Shown: positions 11,640 through 23,796 of the stretch, one piece after another | How the letters are laid out: every line of letters begins with the position of its first letter | Numbering within the stretch: the first letter of the stretch is position 1 | DNA from: Lepidostoma basale | Lineage: Eukaryota; Arthropoda; Insecta; Trichoptera; Lepidostomatidae | NCBI GenBank assembly: GCA_022606425.2 | Contig: JAHDVF020000499.1 | Location: forward strand, 1-64,000 | Direction: 5' to 3' | DNA: 64,000 nt | The notes under the pieces: model-generated | What the model was told of the DNA's origin: nothing | The model's input: the letters and a program-made list of their open reading frames with translations, nothing else | The model's database searches: none | Made by a program: the position numbers and the translations under genes

Positions 11640-11995
11640 GGGTATGAAATATGAAAAATACGGGTTTTCAGCTTAGATCGGAAATCTGCCGGATCATTTA
11701 TGCATCTGAGGTGTGAAGGGAAATTGTTCCAAGCTGATGAATCGGCTACCGCAAACGCTCAATCCCCGAAATTTGTACTAGGGCGACGCTTCGGCTCAAC
11801 TAATCATCCTATTGCCGACGAGTTCGCCGAGCGAAGTGTGGATTTCCTTGTATTTAAGGTATCTGTTATACAAAGTTCGGATATATAACTTGGTGCCATT
11901 CCATGAAGCGCTTTGAAGTCTATCCAGCAGAGCTAACACTGGATTCTTTCTGGACTTTTAAGCCAGTGAAGTTATTTGAGATGTTCTTTGAGTTA
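11640..11995 (-). pseudogene. CR1/L2-like LINE, RT C-terminal end
   Basis: Minus-strand translation gives LHWLKSPERIQC, FKALHGMAPSYISEL, TLNTRKSTLRSA, FGD.AFAVA.SSAWNN and PSHLRCINDPADFRSKLKT. The order HWLPVxxRI, KALHGxAPxYI, F..AAPxLWN, LP..LR is the standard C-terminus of CR1/L2/Rex-type RTs. Several stops are present and the catalytic core is absent. Confidence 0.88.
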
Positions 11996-12101
11996 CTATG
12001 GTAACAATATGGAAGTATAATAGAAGATAAAGCAGGTGATATTCATGAGTTACCAAAAATATGTATCTTTAAACTCCTAAAATCTCTTCTTAAGGCAAAG
12101 C

Positions 12102-12393
12102 ATGACCGTTATAAAACGATGCATTAAAAAAAATCATAGAATTCATATGATATAATTAGACAATTATTCTAATGCTATAATAGCAACATATTTTTGTAAT
12201 TAAGAAATAAGTTGCTTAAGGGGTTACACCACCATGAAATAAATAAAGCATGACATGACCGTTATAAAACGAAGCATTAAAAAAAATCATAGAACTCCTA
12301 TGATATATTTAGAAAATTATTCTAATTCTAAAATAGCAACATATTTTTGTAGTTACGAAATAAGTTGCTTAAGGGGTTACACCACCATGAAAT
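12102..12393. repeat. tandem duplication of ~145 bp containing the Kolobok-like left end
   Basis: Two head-to-tail copies (about 12102-12242 and 12250-12393) run from ATGACCGTTATAAAACGA to GCTTAAGGGGTTACACCACC. Each ends in the same sequence that forms the left inverted repeat of the element that follows. Confidence 0.85.
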
Positions 12394-13529
12394 AATTTTT
12401 TTTTTTTTTAAAGTAAATTGTTTATACTTTTAAAAATATTTTAAACGTTGAAACATTCCAAAATTCAAATAATTACCGAAGTTATAGCAATTAGAAGTGA
12501 ATGCGTCAGGGAGTCGACCCGAAACTCAGGTAGCGTTCGAACCGTTACGTAAAAATCCAATTCCAGAAATTGTCCAAGATGCAATAAAAACAGTATATGA
12601 TAGATTGAACGAATGCTGTTTAGAAGGACACACTCAAAATACCAACGTTAAACCAAATATAAGCGCTTAAAGGAAAGTTTTAACGCTGTTATTTGGTCGA
12701 TGGCTCCAAAAGTGCATTATAGTGGCGCAAAAATTGTTGAAATTGCATGATATATTGCTGATAGTATATTCAACGATGGATATACAAGTATATACATATG
12801 ATGTAATTATTAAATCTTGTAATTGGTCCAAATGCGCTGCAATGTACTGAAAAGTTGGACTCTCAGCGAATATCCATAGCAAACAAGAGGGCCCAAGGGG
12901 AGACCAAGGAGGCCAGGAAATTAAAAAAGGCTGCTCAAAAGGACACAAAGGACATCGCAAAAGCAGCAGAAGACTTGTTGTACGGTCCAGGAATCGCAGA
13001 TTGAAGGATATTAAAAAAAATGCTTTCAAGGCGTTAACGTCGAACTTATATTTCTTTCACGTTTTTCTCGAAATTATTATTTTCAAACGATTTAGTTGAA
13101 ATTTGCACCACATTTTTTTTTATAATATTACCTTAAGCGTGACTAAGGATATTTTTGATTGGATAACGTATTCAATAGTTAAACATTTTTTAAATCTAAA
13201 ATTTTGATGGAAATATTTTTTTTTTTCAAACAGCTGTCATTTCTCCAAAAAAGCTTTTATATTGTTTTCCCTACGTCACGTCGTAGTTATTACCCTTCTG
13301 AATAAGCAATAAATATGTACATTTTTTTTCAGACAATGGTAGACGGAGAAGTCATGTACACCGTCAGCAACGATTTAAAAAAGAGGGTCCCACTTAGCGA
13401 CTCATATCTCCGCTATTTTTATTATTATTTTTTTCAACATTGGAAAATGTCTATAAATCTATTATGGGTATACGTAAAATAAAGAATAATTCACATTTTA
13501 TCAGTCAGGGTAGGGTCACCCCTTAAGGA
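12375..13529 (+). mobile_element. degenerate Kolobok-like DNA transposon
   Basis: The left end TTAAGGGGTTACACCACC (about 12373-12392) and the reverse complement of the right end, TTAAGGGGTGACCCTACC (about 13511-13529), form imperfect inverted repeats. Both have TTAA at the border, the target site used by Kolobok and piggyBac families. Between them lies a broken transposase reading plus strand. Naming it Kolobok rests on the TTAA/GGGG ends and my recall of the protein; moderate certainty. Confidence 0.55.
12510..13006 (+). pseudogene. degenerate transposase (Kolobok-like), C-terminal part
   Basis: Segments in order: NPIPEIVQDAIKTVYDRL, CCLEGHTQNTN (usually followed by ES), VIWSMAPKVHYSGAKIVEIA, YIADSIFNDGYTSI, then in another frame GPNALQCTEKLDSQRI, KRAQGETKEARKLKKAAQKD and DLLYGPGIAD before a stop at about 13002-13004. 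The TQN..E..IW..PK, FNDG and LLYGPG motifs occur in a transposase-like protein that is widespread in invertebrate genomes. Stops and at least two frame changes mean it is inactive. The catalytic residues upstream are not recognisable. Confidence 0.65.
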
Positions 13530-15673
13530 GTAAATTTTTAAAATAAAAAAAAATGTGTTCTTTATCTAAGATTTGAAAGATAATTTTTAATTTTACAATT
13601 GATACATTATTTCAGAATTATTTAATAAGTTTTGTGAAGACAAAACATAATTTACTAATATCTTATTTTATACTAGTGAATAAAGTGCTTTGGAATTTTA
13701 AATGCTCCACTAACGAGCTCTATATATTGTGAAAACAGGTTGAAATGATTTTTTTTTTCGTAGAAGTTAAACTTTTCAGAAAATGACTCCTAAATGAGCT
13801 GTGAAGAGGACGAAGATATTCGCAACTTCTTTTCGCCCGAAATGGTCTGTTTAAAAGTTTCTTTTAATTCTTCCTCCAGTCGCCCTCGCTCCGCGGGTCC
13901 ACAACATCACGAAGACATTGGCATTAGCGTGTAAAAAGTTTCACGCTTAGATGCTAACGGGATTTTTTCGCCTGGGATTTAATAAATGACCAAGTTTTCA
14001 ATTTAGAAATAACATGTTTATTGGAATTCAAAAGAAAAAGATATTTTCCTAACAAAGTTATTAAAAAGGTTCTTTTTTCTTAAGTACTAACGCACAAAAC
14101 TCTCGGAACTCCGGAAAATGCTTATTTTATTTCGATATTCAATTTCACTCTTAACTTCGGAAAATAAAAATTATTTATTATAATAACACCCCTTAAAGAT
14201 TTCTTTTTGAGTTATCCCAAAGCTTATCCTAAAACTTTTCATGCCATTTTATATTTATACTGTGCGCTTGTGGACGATAAAATTACCAACGGACAGAAAT
14301 AAACGAAGAATAATCGAAATCACGAAGAATAAAAAGTGTCTTTTAAAGGAAGTGAAAGAATTAAATCCTTTTCTTTATCCAGTACAGTGCGGAGTAAAAA
14401 GTCAACCAATCAGCTATTTTATTCACTAGCAACCACCTGGAAAATGCAACATGAATGAACGAAGGTTTTATGAACTGAACACGCTTTCCGGAGTTTTATT
14501 CTTAAGGCTTTTGTGCTGCGGGGGTCTTAAAAAGATATGTTATTCAGCGGAATCGAAATGGGTTATGAAACCCAACATTATGAATGTTTCACTGCCGCGC
14601 CTTTTTGTGAATGCTCTCGCTGGGAAAGTTTATTGAAATAAAGTATTTGTTTACGAGAACTGCAAAACTACTTAAACTCGCACGGGCGGCTCGGTATGAA
14701 AACAAATTAGCGTACACATATTTTTATAATTAAATAAGTAACGAGAGCAATTTGAAAATATAACAATTTTTAATCTACGAGTACTACGAAATGATAAATG
14801 GAGTTAATTTTAAATTTATTTATTTAAATTTTTGAAATAGGTACGAGTCAGTACGTCATTCGGTACAGATTTTTAGTTCATCAGTATCACATTAAGCTTA
14901 TATATAACAATGAAATAATATAGTATATATAACAATAAAATATATATAAAATAATAATATAATATAAAGATCTAGCTAAAATAGCTTTAGAAAATGCTAA
15001 AATAAAATCAAAATTATGGTATTAGATCATTTAAACTGTATGTTTGTTTAATTTATGTATAAATTATAATGATATTACAAACATATACAAAATTTAACAA
15101 GCGATCATGTTCAGCTTGGCTATAAGTCTTAGTCGCCGTGAGAATGAATTATTGCCAAATTGAACACCGCCCACCTCCCTGTATTAGATATCCGGCATAT
15201 TGTGGAAGCCAGTGGGATCCTAGGATAATGTGCCCGTTGAAACAGGAGAACCTGTGAATGGATTAAGCATGTTCATCATCCGAGTGGATTTACCAAGCAA
15301 ACATCTACGCTCCAAACTTCCCGTGACGTGCATTTGTTAAAGCCGCCATCCCACTAGCTCCGGCGCCAAATAATGACGGAGACTTGTGAGATATAACATT
15401 ATTAATTTAAACCGCGTAACTTTCTAAAACTTTTGTTGATTCTGTTGTACAAAATATTCGATTTAATAAGTTATTTCATTCATTCGAAATCCGGTGTTTC
15501 AGCGATGCTAATTCGTTCATCAACATTTGAAAACTATATAAGTGTTATTCTCTTGTTTTACTTGATTTATGTATAATATTTTTTTCTTTATCTCTTGCTA
15601 TTGCCTTGTTTTACCTGATCTGTGTATTTCTTCTTTGTCTTTTGCTATTGCTTGTTTAATCCTAATTTTCTTT
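13530..15673. other. spacer with GC-richer patches, no gene seen
   Basis: Mostly AT-rich. 14400-14690 and 15130-15380 are GC-richer without a convincing open frame; two adjacent short frames at 14241-14636 show no motif. These may be conserved non-coding DNA. Confidence 0.35.
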
Positions 15674-15823
15674 AACTAACTAACTAACCATCACACCATT
15701 TCCCCGGAGGGATAGGCAAAGTGGATGGATCGCCACAATGCTCTGTTCTGGTATACCTCTCGGGCTTCCTCTACAGTCATACATCATACCATGCACGCAC
15801 GTCGATTATTTCGACTTCGAATG
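15674..15823 (-). pseudogene. LINE family A 3' fragment (A2)
   Basis: On the minus strand it reads from ..RRACMVxCM.. through the GC-rich 3' end (ATCCCTCCGGGGAAATGG) to the GTTA tail. Stops occur in the coding part. The truncation point is about 15823. Confidence 0.8.
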
Positions 15824-17389
15824 GAGGATTATGAGATCCATGTTTATTTATCTTACACTAATATCATATTTTTACCCACGGTAATTTACACTGATAGATG
15901 GTGCATGTTATTTATACTGCCAGTGTTATGCACATCTAATTGAGGTGTCTTGTCTGATATAATGTATGTTTTCGTTACTCATTAGTATTGTTTGTGAACT
16001 GACATAAAAATAGATATGTTTTCGATGCTGCGAAAATGAAATATGCGTATTTCCAAAACAGTTATATTTTCATATTTTAATGAAATAATTACAATTGTTT
16101 CTTTCGTACTTTAAAAAAAATTATAGCTATCAAAATTTGTGTCTTAATCGGAATAATGTTACATCTATTTTTTTATCTATCCAGTTATATAAATAGTTTT
16201 CAATTATTTTAAGATAGGAACATGTACAATGAGATTAATTTAAGTATTTACTACGATGATGAGGACAGCACGCTTGCCTCCTGATTCTAGGCCATGACCC
16301 AATTTAATTTTCATAATAACGAGATGTTTCTGCTTAATTAGATGATTGTAAAATGAATGATATAATATTACAATATTCCCAATTGACTAAAATCTTTAGT
16401 TTTTTTAAACATGCTTTTGTTATTATCTTAGATACTTGTCTATACTGTCTTAGATATTCTTATATTTAAAATTAGAACTTTCTTCACGGGATACTTATTA
16501 TAATGAGGTTAAAATGTTCTATAAAATTTAAAAATCGCATAGAAAAACCAAATCAAAATCACCCAAAAAAATTTTAATGAGCAGATTTGTTATTCAATAA
16601 TTGGTTGTTGGTTTTAATTAAATATATAATAAAATATAATTGAAATTATTATATCAGATGCTTCATCAAGGCGAAAAATGTTGCTCCCGTAAAATATAAT
16701 AAATCGTCAAGTAAACAGACGTTATTAGTAATATTAAATGTTTAACATAGTGTTTCAAATCGTTTTTTTAATTCCACGATCTTCGAAATAAGCTATCATT
16801 TTATCTGGCGTTTGTCTAAAATAAAAAAAAGAAATTGTTTTTTTAATAATTTTTGATTATTCTAAACTCGTGGGATAGAAAAGAAAATAATAAGACTATG
16901 CCACATTAATAAGGTTGCCTGTATTCCATCGGCGGAGTTTCTGCCAGGATATGGTGTCAGTGAGACCGCGGCCTTATAAGCACTTTGTTTGCCATCGAAA
17001 CTTTCTGTGAAGCAAATAATTGCCCGCCGGTTCTGGGAGATCCGAGCCCGAACTTCTTGATGACATTTCATTTATAAAGATACGAAATCTGTGCTGATTG
17101 TTCCAGTTTAGAGTATTACTTGTGTGCTATTTGCGGCTGTATTATGCGATACGGATTATTAACCGGTTCGTTTTATTTGCTCCGGAAGTTTTTGATTTTC
17201 TTAATTAAAAGTTACTTGGCAAATGATTATATGCTATAATGAACATAAACTTATTTCGGGTATGTGAATATATCATATAACATAAACCTAAAGAAACATT
17301 TTAAAATCCCGCTTTTTGATAGCCAATCGAATAACAAAAAACACTGAGAATATTTCGCATCATAACTGGCATCGACTGTGATTCCTGGA
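15824..17389. other. spacer, no gene seen
   Basis: AT-rich. 16895-17075 is GC-richer; the reverse-strand frame there (16862-17071) has no recognised motif. Confidence 0.35.
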
Positions 17390-17690
17390 AAAAAACCTAC
17401 AGGACAGACCTAGGTGGAGAACAGCAGTACATAAAGGCACACAAGACTCTGAAGCACATCGCAGAGACGACGCCGCTGAGAGGAAGAGGAGGAGAAAGGA
17501 GAGACCACTGGGAGACGGTGATGGCTCCATTACAAGCGCCCTTCCCTGCCTCAGATGCCCCAGAATACGTGGGTCCAGGATCGGGCTCTTCAGTCACATG
17601 CGGACCCACAACCGTGAAGGACAGTCTTTCTCGGACACGAGGGACAGTCGGTGATGATGATGTGTTTATATGTAATAGATTCTTCAAGCT
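17390..17690. other. GC-rich block of unknown nature
   Basis: About 300 bp with sharp GC enrichment and open frames on both strands (17397-17693 minus, 17518-17772 plus), neither with a domain I recognise. The plus strand runs ...GLQQ-like KAHKTLKHIAETTP, RGRGGERRDHWE and is followed by a GATGATGATG run. It has the feel of a retroelement tail, but no family can be named. Confidence 0.35.
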
Positions 17691-17712
17691 CATCCTTGTG
17701 GCTTTTCTAGCG

Positions 17713-18340
17713 GACCCGACAACGCTTCCCTATTGCTTTATTCGAGTATATGCATACACAATACATGAATAAAACAAATAAAATTAAAGTTCGACATCAA
17801 TTCATGTATGTCATTCAACGGAATTTATCCAATTATGTGTTTCTCCAAATATAGGATTTTTCACATATAAAATCCATTAATGATTTCAATTTTTGTTTGA
17901 ATACACGCACATAAATGTCATGACAACCAACTGAGGATTTACAGCTGTCATTAAAGCCGATTCGAGCGCCATCTTTTGGTGATTTACATTACATAATTAA
18001 ACATTCAAACGAACCAAAATTTGATCACACTTATATAGAATGTAACGCTCTTGGCGATAAAATAACTATCTGTCTGTTGACATTTGCGCTTTTGGAAAAG
18101 TGCGTTTCAAATCAAGTCTCATTTTAAAACCTTCGCCAATAAACAGTGAAAACTACTATTATAGTATAAAATATAAACTACCATTAATAAACAGTGAAAA
18201 TTTCATCACAATCCATTCAGTATTTGTCCCCGTATATTTTGTATTCGTATGTATAATAAATATATATCACAGCAAAATAGTAAACACGGAAATTTTTAGT
18301 ACTGACACATAACACATGTAGGTGTGTGTATTATTACCAA
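17713..18340 (-). mobile_element. possible non-autonomous Helitron 3' end and body
   Basis: CTAGCGGACCCGACAACGC at 17709-17727 closely resembles CTAGCTGACCCGGCAACGC at the Helitron terminus at 59824. Read on the minus strand this is a GGGTC-rich end finishing in CTAG. The following 600 bp show scattered likeness to the 59.9-60.3 kb region (AAAGTTC.A.ATCAAT, GCGCTTTTGG) but no Rep or helicase coding. The extent is a guess. Confidence 0.4.
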
Positions 18341-18484
18341 AGCGCTCGACCCGGATATTAAAATAAAATGCAGAATCGAAATTGCATGAGCTGCATTTAA
18401 TAATATTTTAACCTTATTTTGCAACGATAATCTTAACTTGAAACTCCGACAAATAATGATTAAATGTTATATATGGTTTGTTCT

Positions 18485-18650
18485 TCTATATGTCTGTGAA
18501 ACTTGGACTCCGAAAGTGAATTAATGAACCGGTTAAAGGCGTTTGAGATGTGGGTATACCGCAGAATGCTCCGTACACTGTGGAACAATAGGGTTAGTAA
18601 TACAGATGTACTACAGAGAGCCAGAGCCAATAGAGAGCTGTAGTCGAGTG
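18485..18650 (+). pseudogene. LINE family C fragment
   Basis: Plus strand gives CETWTPKVN, a stop, then MNRLKAFEMWVYRRMLRTLW, NNRVSNTDVLQRARANREL. It is homologous to the opposite-strand fragment at 3925-4378. Truncated on both sides. Confidence 0.82.
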
Positions 18651-19654
18651 TGAAAGTTAATACGTAAAATTAACCCATCTGAAAAAAAAAAATATTGAAA
18701 TCCAGTGTGATATATGTCTATAATTCAAATGGGTATTATAACGTATTTTTTACACTCGTAGCAATTTCTTAAAAAAATAATGAAAAAGATAAATGAATTA
18801 TTTGAAAAGGTACTCATACAATTCTGAAAATGTTATATACGTTTATTTTTAAAACTTTTATCATTACTTTCCCAATAATTTTTCTTATAATAAAGATACT
18901 TAAAGCGTTTTTTATTACTTCCTGTTGTCATATATTCTGGTTCTTATTTGTTCTTTGGTAGTTCACATCATTATGCGGCGAATCATGTTTCCGGCGAACA
19001 CAAAAGATGTTGCCATAAATCACGGAATATTATAATTTTTGTATCAAATAAACGTTATTTATGTTAATACAACGATTGAATTTACATAAATAAAACTAAT
19101 AATGTTTCCTCGCTAGCTACAAATCATTAAAGCTTATAATTTTATTCGACATTGAATTTCAGAATAATGTGAAATTATTAACTGAATAGGGAACGAACCC
19201 GCTTTTCAGTTTCCATTAAGTAAATAACCCGTAATTTGAATAGTTTACCTTTAAATCTTGTCCACCTTTACAGATAAATCAACTTGTTAATTTATTAGTA
19301 CTACTTCAGGTACGTACCGTCCGAATATCGCCTTGTTATAATAGAAGGGGCGCCGCTATCTTCGGTCCCCCGGGCCGGCACGTAGTCGACACGGGACGTG
19401 TAAAAAGCAAGTTAATACCTCTTGTCCAAGGTATTACACTGAAGAGGTAATATGATGCCAACAAAATTATATGTACATTATGTACACACTTTATTTGTGA
19501 TAAATCAATAAAAAAATAATAAAAAATGTGCTTTTAATGAATATTGTAGTTTTAAAATTGGTAAAATTTATTTAATCAAATTAACATAAGCACTGAAATT
19601 TGTACAATAAAAAAAATCTCGTGTCTTCTTAACATAAGTCTGCAATAAGTAGAT
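18651..19654. other. spacer, no gene seen
   Basis: AT-rich; a GC-richer patch at 19310-19450 (GGGCGCCGCTATC, CCCCCGGGCCGGC) has no open frame. Confidence 0.35.
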
Positions 19655-19860
19655 TAATTCTTCATCTCCTCAAAGGGTAGACAGCTGACATACTTCCCTC
19701 GCTTCCTAAATATTCATACACCGAGTCATGTAAGCACATTGAGATCTCCCATTATTCACGTGGCCGACATCTAATAAATGATTTATTTGTCGTGACACGT
19801 TTATTCGGTCTTCCTCTATTACTAGCTCCGTTTACGTCGAAGACCAAAGTAAGCATTAAA
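19655..19860 (-). pseudogene. LINE family A fragment (A3)
   Basis: Decayed minus-strand copy. RGRPNKRVTT..INHLLDV..-like remnants align with the RPRKTWHDQINQ region, followed by remnants of CMNI and the 3' end near 19680. No clear GTTA tail remains, so this is one of the older copies. Confidence 0.65.
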
Positions 19861-19936
19861 TCACTTTTTGTTAGTACAACAATGGTATTACCTTTATCTG
19901 CTTTAGAAATTATTAAAATATTTAATGAAAGATCTT

Positions 19937-19975
19937 TTCATGATGTCGACATTGGTTGATGAAACCACTGTCGTA
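19937..19975 (+). other. hammerhead-like motif (TGATG..GTTGATGAAAC..GTC)
   Basis: TTCATGATG, then GTCGAC ATTG GTTGAT able to pair as a short stem, then GAAAC and CACTGTCG. The order resembles the hammerhead core (CUGAUGA, stem II, GAAA, cleavage GUC), but the first block is mutated to UUCAUGA. Related copies: 25827-25862, 27351-27388, 52297-52335. Confidence 0.35.
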
Positions 19976-20049
19976 AAGTAAAATAAATACAATTTGTGTA
20001 ATAAAACAAAGTTTTTGAATTAACAGTTATAAAAACATTAAATACTTAA

Positions 20050-20186
20050 AGGTGGCGACATTCGGAAAAATCTACAAGCTTCCATGTTTCGATGCATTAA
20101 TGTAGAGAAAGCTAGAGAGGTAAGTCAGGACAGAGCATTATGATGTTTCATTCTCTCTGCGTACCACTTGAAACGGCGTGATGGTG
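20050..20186 (+). pseudogene. LINE family A 3' fragment (A4)
   Basis: Only the last ~135 bp: GTGGCGACATTCGG, CATTAATGTAGAGAAAGC, AGGACAGAGCATTATGATG and a degraded ACGGCGTGATGG end. The GTTA tail has been lost. Confidence 0.72.
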
Positions 20187-20799
20187 GAGTAATTCAATGA
20201 AATTCTGTAAACGATGGAAATTTAAAATAAATTTCAGAATGTTTCCTCAGCAAATTAGGTTACAATATTATAATAACACGGCCACCGTTCAATGAGCATA
20301 GTTTGAAATATAGAATGAGAAGCGTATTTAATGTACATTGCAGGGATGTACATAGACACATCATTACGATGTACCTCAGGGCGTACATTCTCCAACCGCA
20401 CAGCACACTCTCCCCAATATGTGCTCCGTTAGTTTACTTTACACATTTAGACAGACCCTAACAATCATCAATCAAATATTGGTATTAATCTGAGTATTAT
20501 CTAAGGCATTAGCAATAATTATCTAGATGGGCTTATTGAATTCATCTTTGAATATTTTGATTTTGGATAAATAGTTCCTGTACAAATAAATCATGGCGAA
20601 TTCTGATCCTAAACTCCTGTCTCGAATTTAATCATTGATATTAATTTCACCCGAAATATCTAAATTGCAAATTATTCAACTTATTGAAATGTTATTAATT
20701 GGTTCTGGAACTTTGATATGGAATGCCATATTACGTGTTTATTATTGATTTCAATTTCAGTTTAAAAAAATATACAGTTTATTTGGAAGTGAAATTAAT

Positions 20800-20975
20800 C
20801 AATTATTAAAAAGCGGTCACATTCGAAGTCGGAATAATCGACGTGTGTGCATGGTACTTTGTATGAATATAGACGAAGCCTGAGAGTAATGCCACGACAG
20901 AGCATTGTGGCGATCCACCCTCTCAGCCTACCACTCCGGATAAATGCCGTGATGGTTAGTTAGTTATTTAGTTTT
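20800..20975 (+). pseudogene. LINE family A 3' fragment (A5)
   Basis: Encodes remnants of ..GGHIRSRNNRRVCMVLCMNIDE.. and ends in CACTCCGGATAAATGCCGTGATGG plus GTTA repeats. The CCACTCCGGA hairpin sequence differs from other copies while keeping the outer GCC/GGC-type pairing partly. Confidence 0.8.
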
Positions 20976-21074
20976 GGAAGTGAAATGTGTCACTATGTTA
21001 AAACTTCTTTATAATATTATTATAATTATAATTTTGTTAAAACGTTATTTAAATCATTAAAGCGTGAGTCAAAT

Positions 21075-21269
21075 CGATGTACAGGGTATTAGCTATCATA
21101 ATGATTTTCATGACATGTGATAGATAGCTAATCTATCGCCATTTCATTGTCACCTGAAATCTTAAACAAACCAAAGACAGTGAGACAATCACAATGCCAT
21201 CGCCGGGAATCGTACCCGGGACCTTCGGTGTGGCGGTCAAATCACTTACGATTCAGCCACAAAGGTCGT
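21075..21269 (-). repeat. tRNA-derived SINE (copy T2)
   Basis: On the minus strand: GACGACCTTTGTGGCTGAATCG (A-box region), B box GGTACGATTC (21207-21216 reversed, one change from GGTTCGATTC), then the CAGTGTGATTGTC-type body and the CACATGTCATGA 3' part. Homologous to T1 and T4. Confidence 0.85.
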
Positions 21270-21581
21270 CAATTATGTAAAACAGGGCCCTCTGGAATCT
21301 CGTTAATAACAATTTTGGGGAACCCTCGCTGGGTCCATCCACGCGATGTGGTCCCTCCATGATCATCTTCTCTGTCTTCTCTATCTCACCATCTCATAAA
21401 TTAAAATGATTCGCTAAAACATAAACGAACATGCATTAAAATATCTAGAAAAATATTCAAATAATATTTAATCAAAACTTCGTATTAAATTGCACTTGGC
21501 TTATATACTTGATATTATACGTGGAAATGACATTGCTATGAATTGTTTAATTAAATGAATTTACAAATAGTATTAAAATAT

Positions 21582-22742
21582 CGTTGTATGATAGAATACC
21601 GAACGATGAAATTAGAAAGAAATGTAGGGCAGATGAATGCATCATAAATAAAATTAAAAAAGGATCCCTTAACCCTTAACGTACCGTGTTCAAAACAAAA
21701 CGCTCGCTCCCATGTGGTCAATTCAGTTTACCGCTAACTTTATCTAAATATCAAGCATATGACTCGATGAATCAAAATTTAATTTATGTCATCTTGTAGG
21801 GAATTTCATTAGAAATAGATCGATATCTATAACATACATGGATTATTTGAAAAACATATCATTATTAATTTTTTTCTGAAACCATGCGATTTCTGATATG
21901 GAATGCGTCACAGCATACGAGCGACTGACACCAAGTATAAACTTGTCTTGCGGCCGGCGGGGCGAGACTTTACGAGATTTTACGTATGATAAAGGCACCT
22001 AGGCAAAATGTATAGTACGTTCAAGACAACGAGTACGTATTAATATTTGTCCCTTTTGGTAAAGTGTTGATATTTTCACAGTTCACAGTTCTGAATATTA
22101 TTAAGTTGCGTGCTGCGTTTCCGTCCACAGTCGGTATTATTACGTACCTATGAAAAAGGCCAAACAAATAATTTATAATACGTTCAAAACAGCGAGTAAG
22201 TATTTGTCACTTTTGATAAAGTTGTAAATATTAGCAAAACAAATTCTACCTTAACACGAATGAAGGTGAGGGCAGTCTTAGAAAATATTTTTTTTGGGAT
22301 GAAGGAAGTAATTTTTGCTTTTTTTTTTATTACGAAATATTGAGAACACTTCAATGGAGGATTACAATTTTTTTTATAATATTAGGGTCCATAGGTTTTA
22401 AGAAAATCAACTTTAAATTGGCAGTGGAAACTCAATTGACCACATGGCAACGCGACGGTTAATGGTTTGGACATATGGAACGAATGGGTGAAAGTGTAAT
22501 AGAATAGTTAAAAAGTTGTACACAAGCAGCGTGATTAAAAAAAGAAGCCAAGGATGACCGAGGAAAACATGGTATGATCAAATTAATCAACTGCTAAAAG
22601 GCGGTCACATTCGAAAATCGACGTGCGTGCATGGTACGATGTATGAATGTAGAGGAATCCCGAGAGGTATGCCAGGACAGAGCATTGTGGCGATCCATTC
22701 TCTCTGCCTGCGCCTCCGGGGAAATGACGTGATGGTTAGTTA
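21582..22742 (+). pseudogene. LINE family A (A6), interrupted by the TTAA MITE
   Basis: YDRIPNDEIRKKCRADECIINK..KKGS (21582-21668) is followed by a 786-bp MITE and resumes as [10 protein letters not shown] at 22463. It continues through [30 protein letters not shown] and WRSIL to the 3' hairpin and a short GTTA tail at about 22742. The reading frame is lost around the insertion and near 22510. The insertion postdates the LINE. Confidence 0.88.
21673..22458 (+). mobile_element. TTAA-target MITE, copy 2 (786 bp), inside LINE A6
   Basis: Flanked by TTAA at 21669-21672 and 22459-22462. The ends are CCCTTAACGTACCGTGTTC and, opposite strand, CCGTCGCGTTGCC. It is the reverse-oriented homologue of 8781-9562 over its full length, with only small indels. 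Removing it with one TTAA restores the LINE GSL-WFGHMER segment apart from a one-base difference, which shows precise target-site insertion. Confidence 0.9.
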
Positions 22743-23796
22743 ATTTTTTTTAAATATCTCCATTGCCATTTTTTTTTAAATATAACATTTAATAACATTT
22801 TTGATATGATTCTATGCTAAACACAGGATTTTTTATGATAAAAAAACACAAATTTTTCCACTTTTTAATTACTAATCAGTGGAAAAAACAGTGTTAAACA
22901 ATACTGTTTTAAATCATAAAAAATTCGTCATTACGGAACTCCACAGTGTTAATGCTTTAAGTTTATCAAAAATTATTATATAATCGGTTAGTGTGATTTG
23001 AATACGCTTTACGTAGAAAAATTAAGCACTGTGAGAAAATCGCTAAATTATATGTTGATAACTTAACTGGAGTTGAAATAAAAATTTAATTTAACAGAAA
23101 ATTGTATTTGAACATCAAACCCAAATATCATAGAAATAAACATGCGATATCCCTTTACTTGACGTATAATGAGACGTTGAAACCAAGATTGCTAAACGTG
23201 AAAGTACAAAATTCATCCCGGCGTTGTGCAAATGGAATAGCCGCGGGATATGGAAATAATAAACAAATGATGAGCACGAATTCTATTTCCAAATGAAAAT
23301 CAAATTCACATACAAGAAACCTAAATTATATGTCAAGAATATGCTGTATACATTTAAAATAGATACTTTAAACTCCCTTTGTGTGAATAGCGTGCTCATC
23401 CGAGATTTCTGTTACGGTTATTAAAATGTAATAAATCTCCGAATTCATATAATTATTCTGGAAATTCAGTCAAGCGCTGAAAATTCCTCGAATTAAGATT
23501 TCCATCACGAACTAATTATCCAAACAAGCTGAGGTGATTAGATTATGACCGTCAGCTGTTAGAGCCTCGAGAATCCGGCCTGGGGCGCAACCGGCATGAC
23601 GCGGGGGCAAGATAAGGCCAGGGAAATGGTAATGACGTGATCATTGCTATAAAGTATCCGACAAACTGATATTTTATTTTAATAAGAGACCAACAAGATA
23701 ATAATTGATATTAATTGTTAAAATACTATACAGGCACCAAACGAAATCTTTTACAAATACTTGTAAACGAACAACTGGATTTCACCCATTGCGGGC
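22743..23796. other. spacer, no gene seen
   Basis: AT-rich. 23540-23640 is a GC-richer patch. The frame at 23102-23296 has no recognised motif. Around 22890-22955 imperfect CAGTGTTA inverted motifs occur. Confidence 0.35.

Noticed and set aside
17397..17693. Overlapping open frames on both strands as genes
   Set aside because: Both arise from one GC-rich block with few stops; no domain supports either strand.
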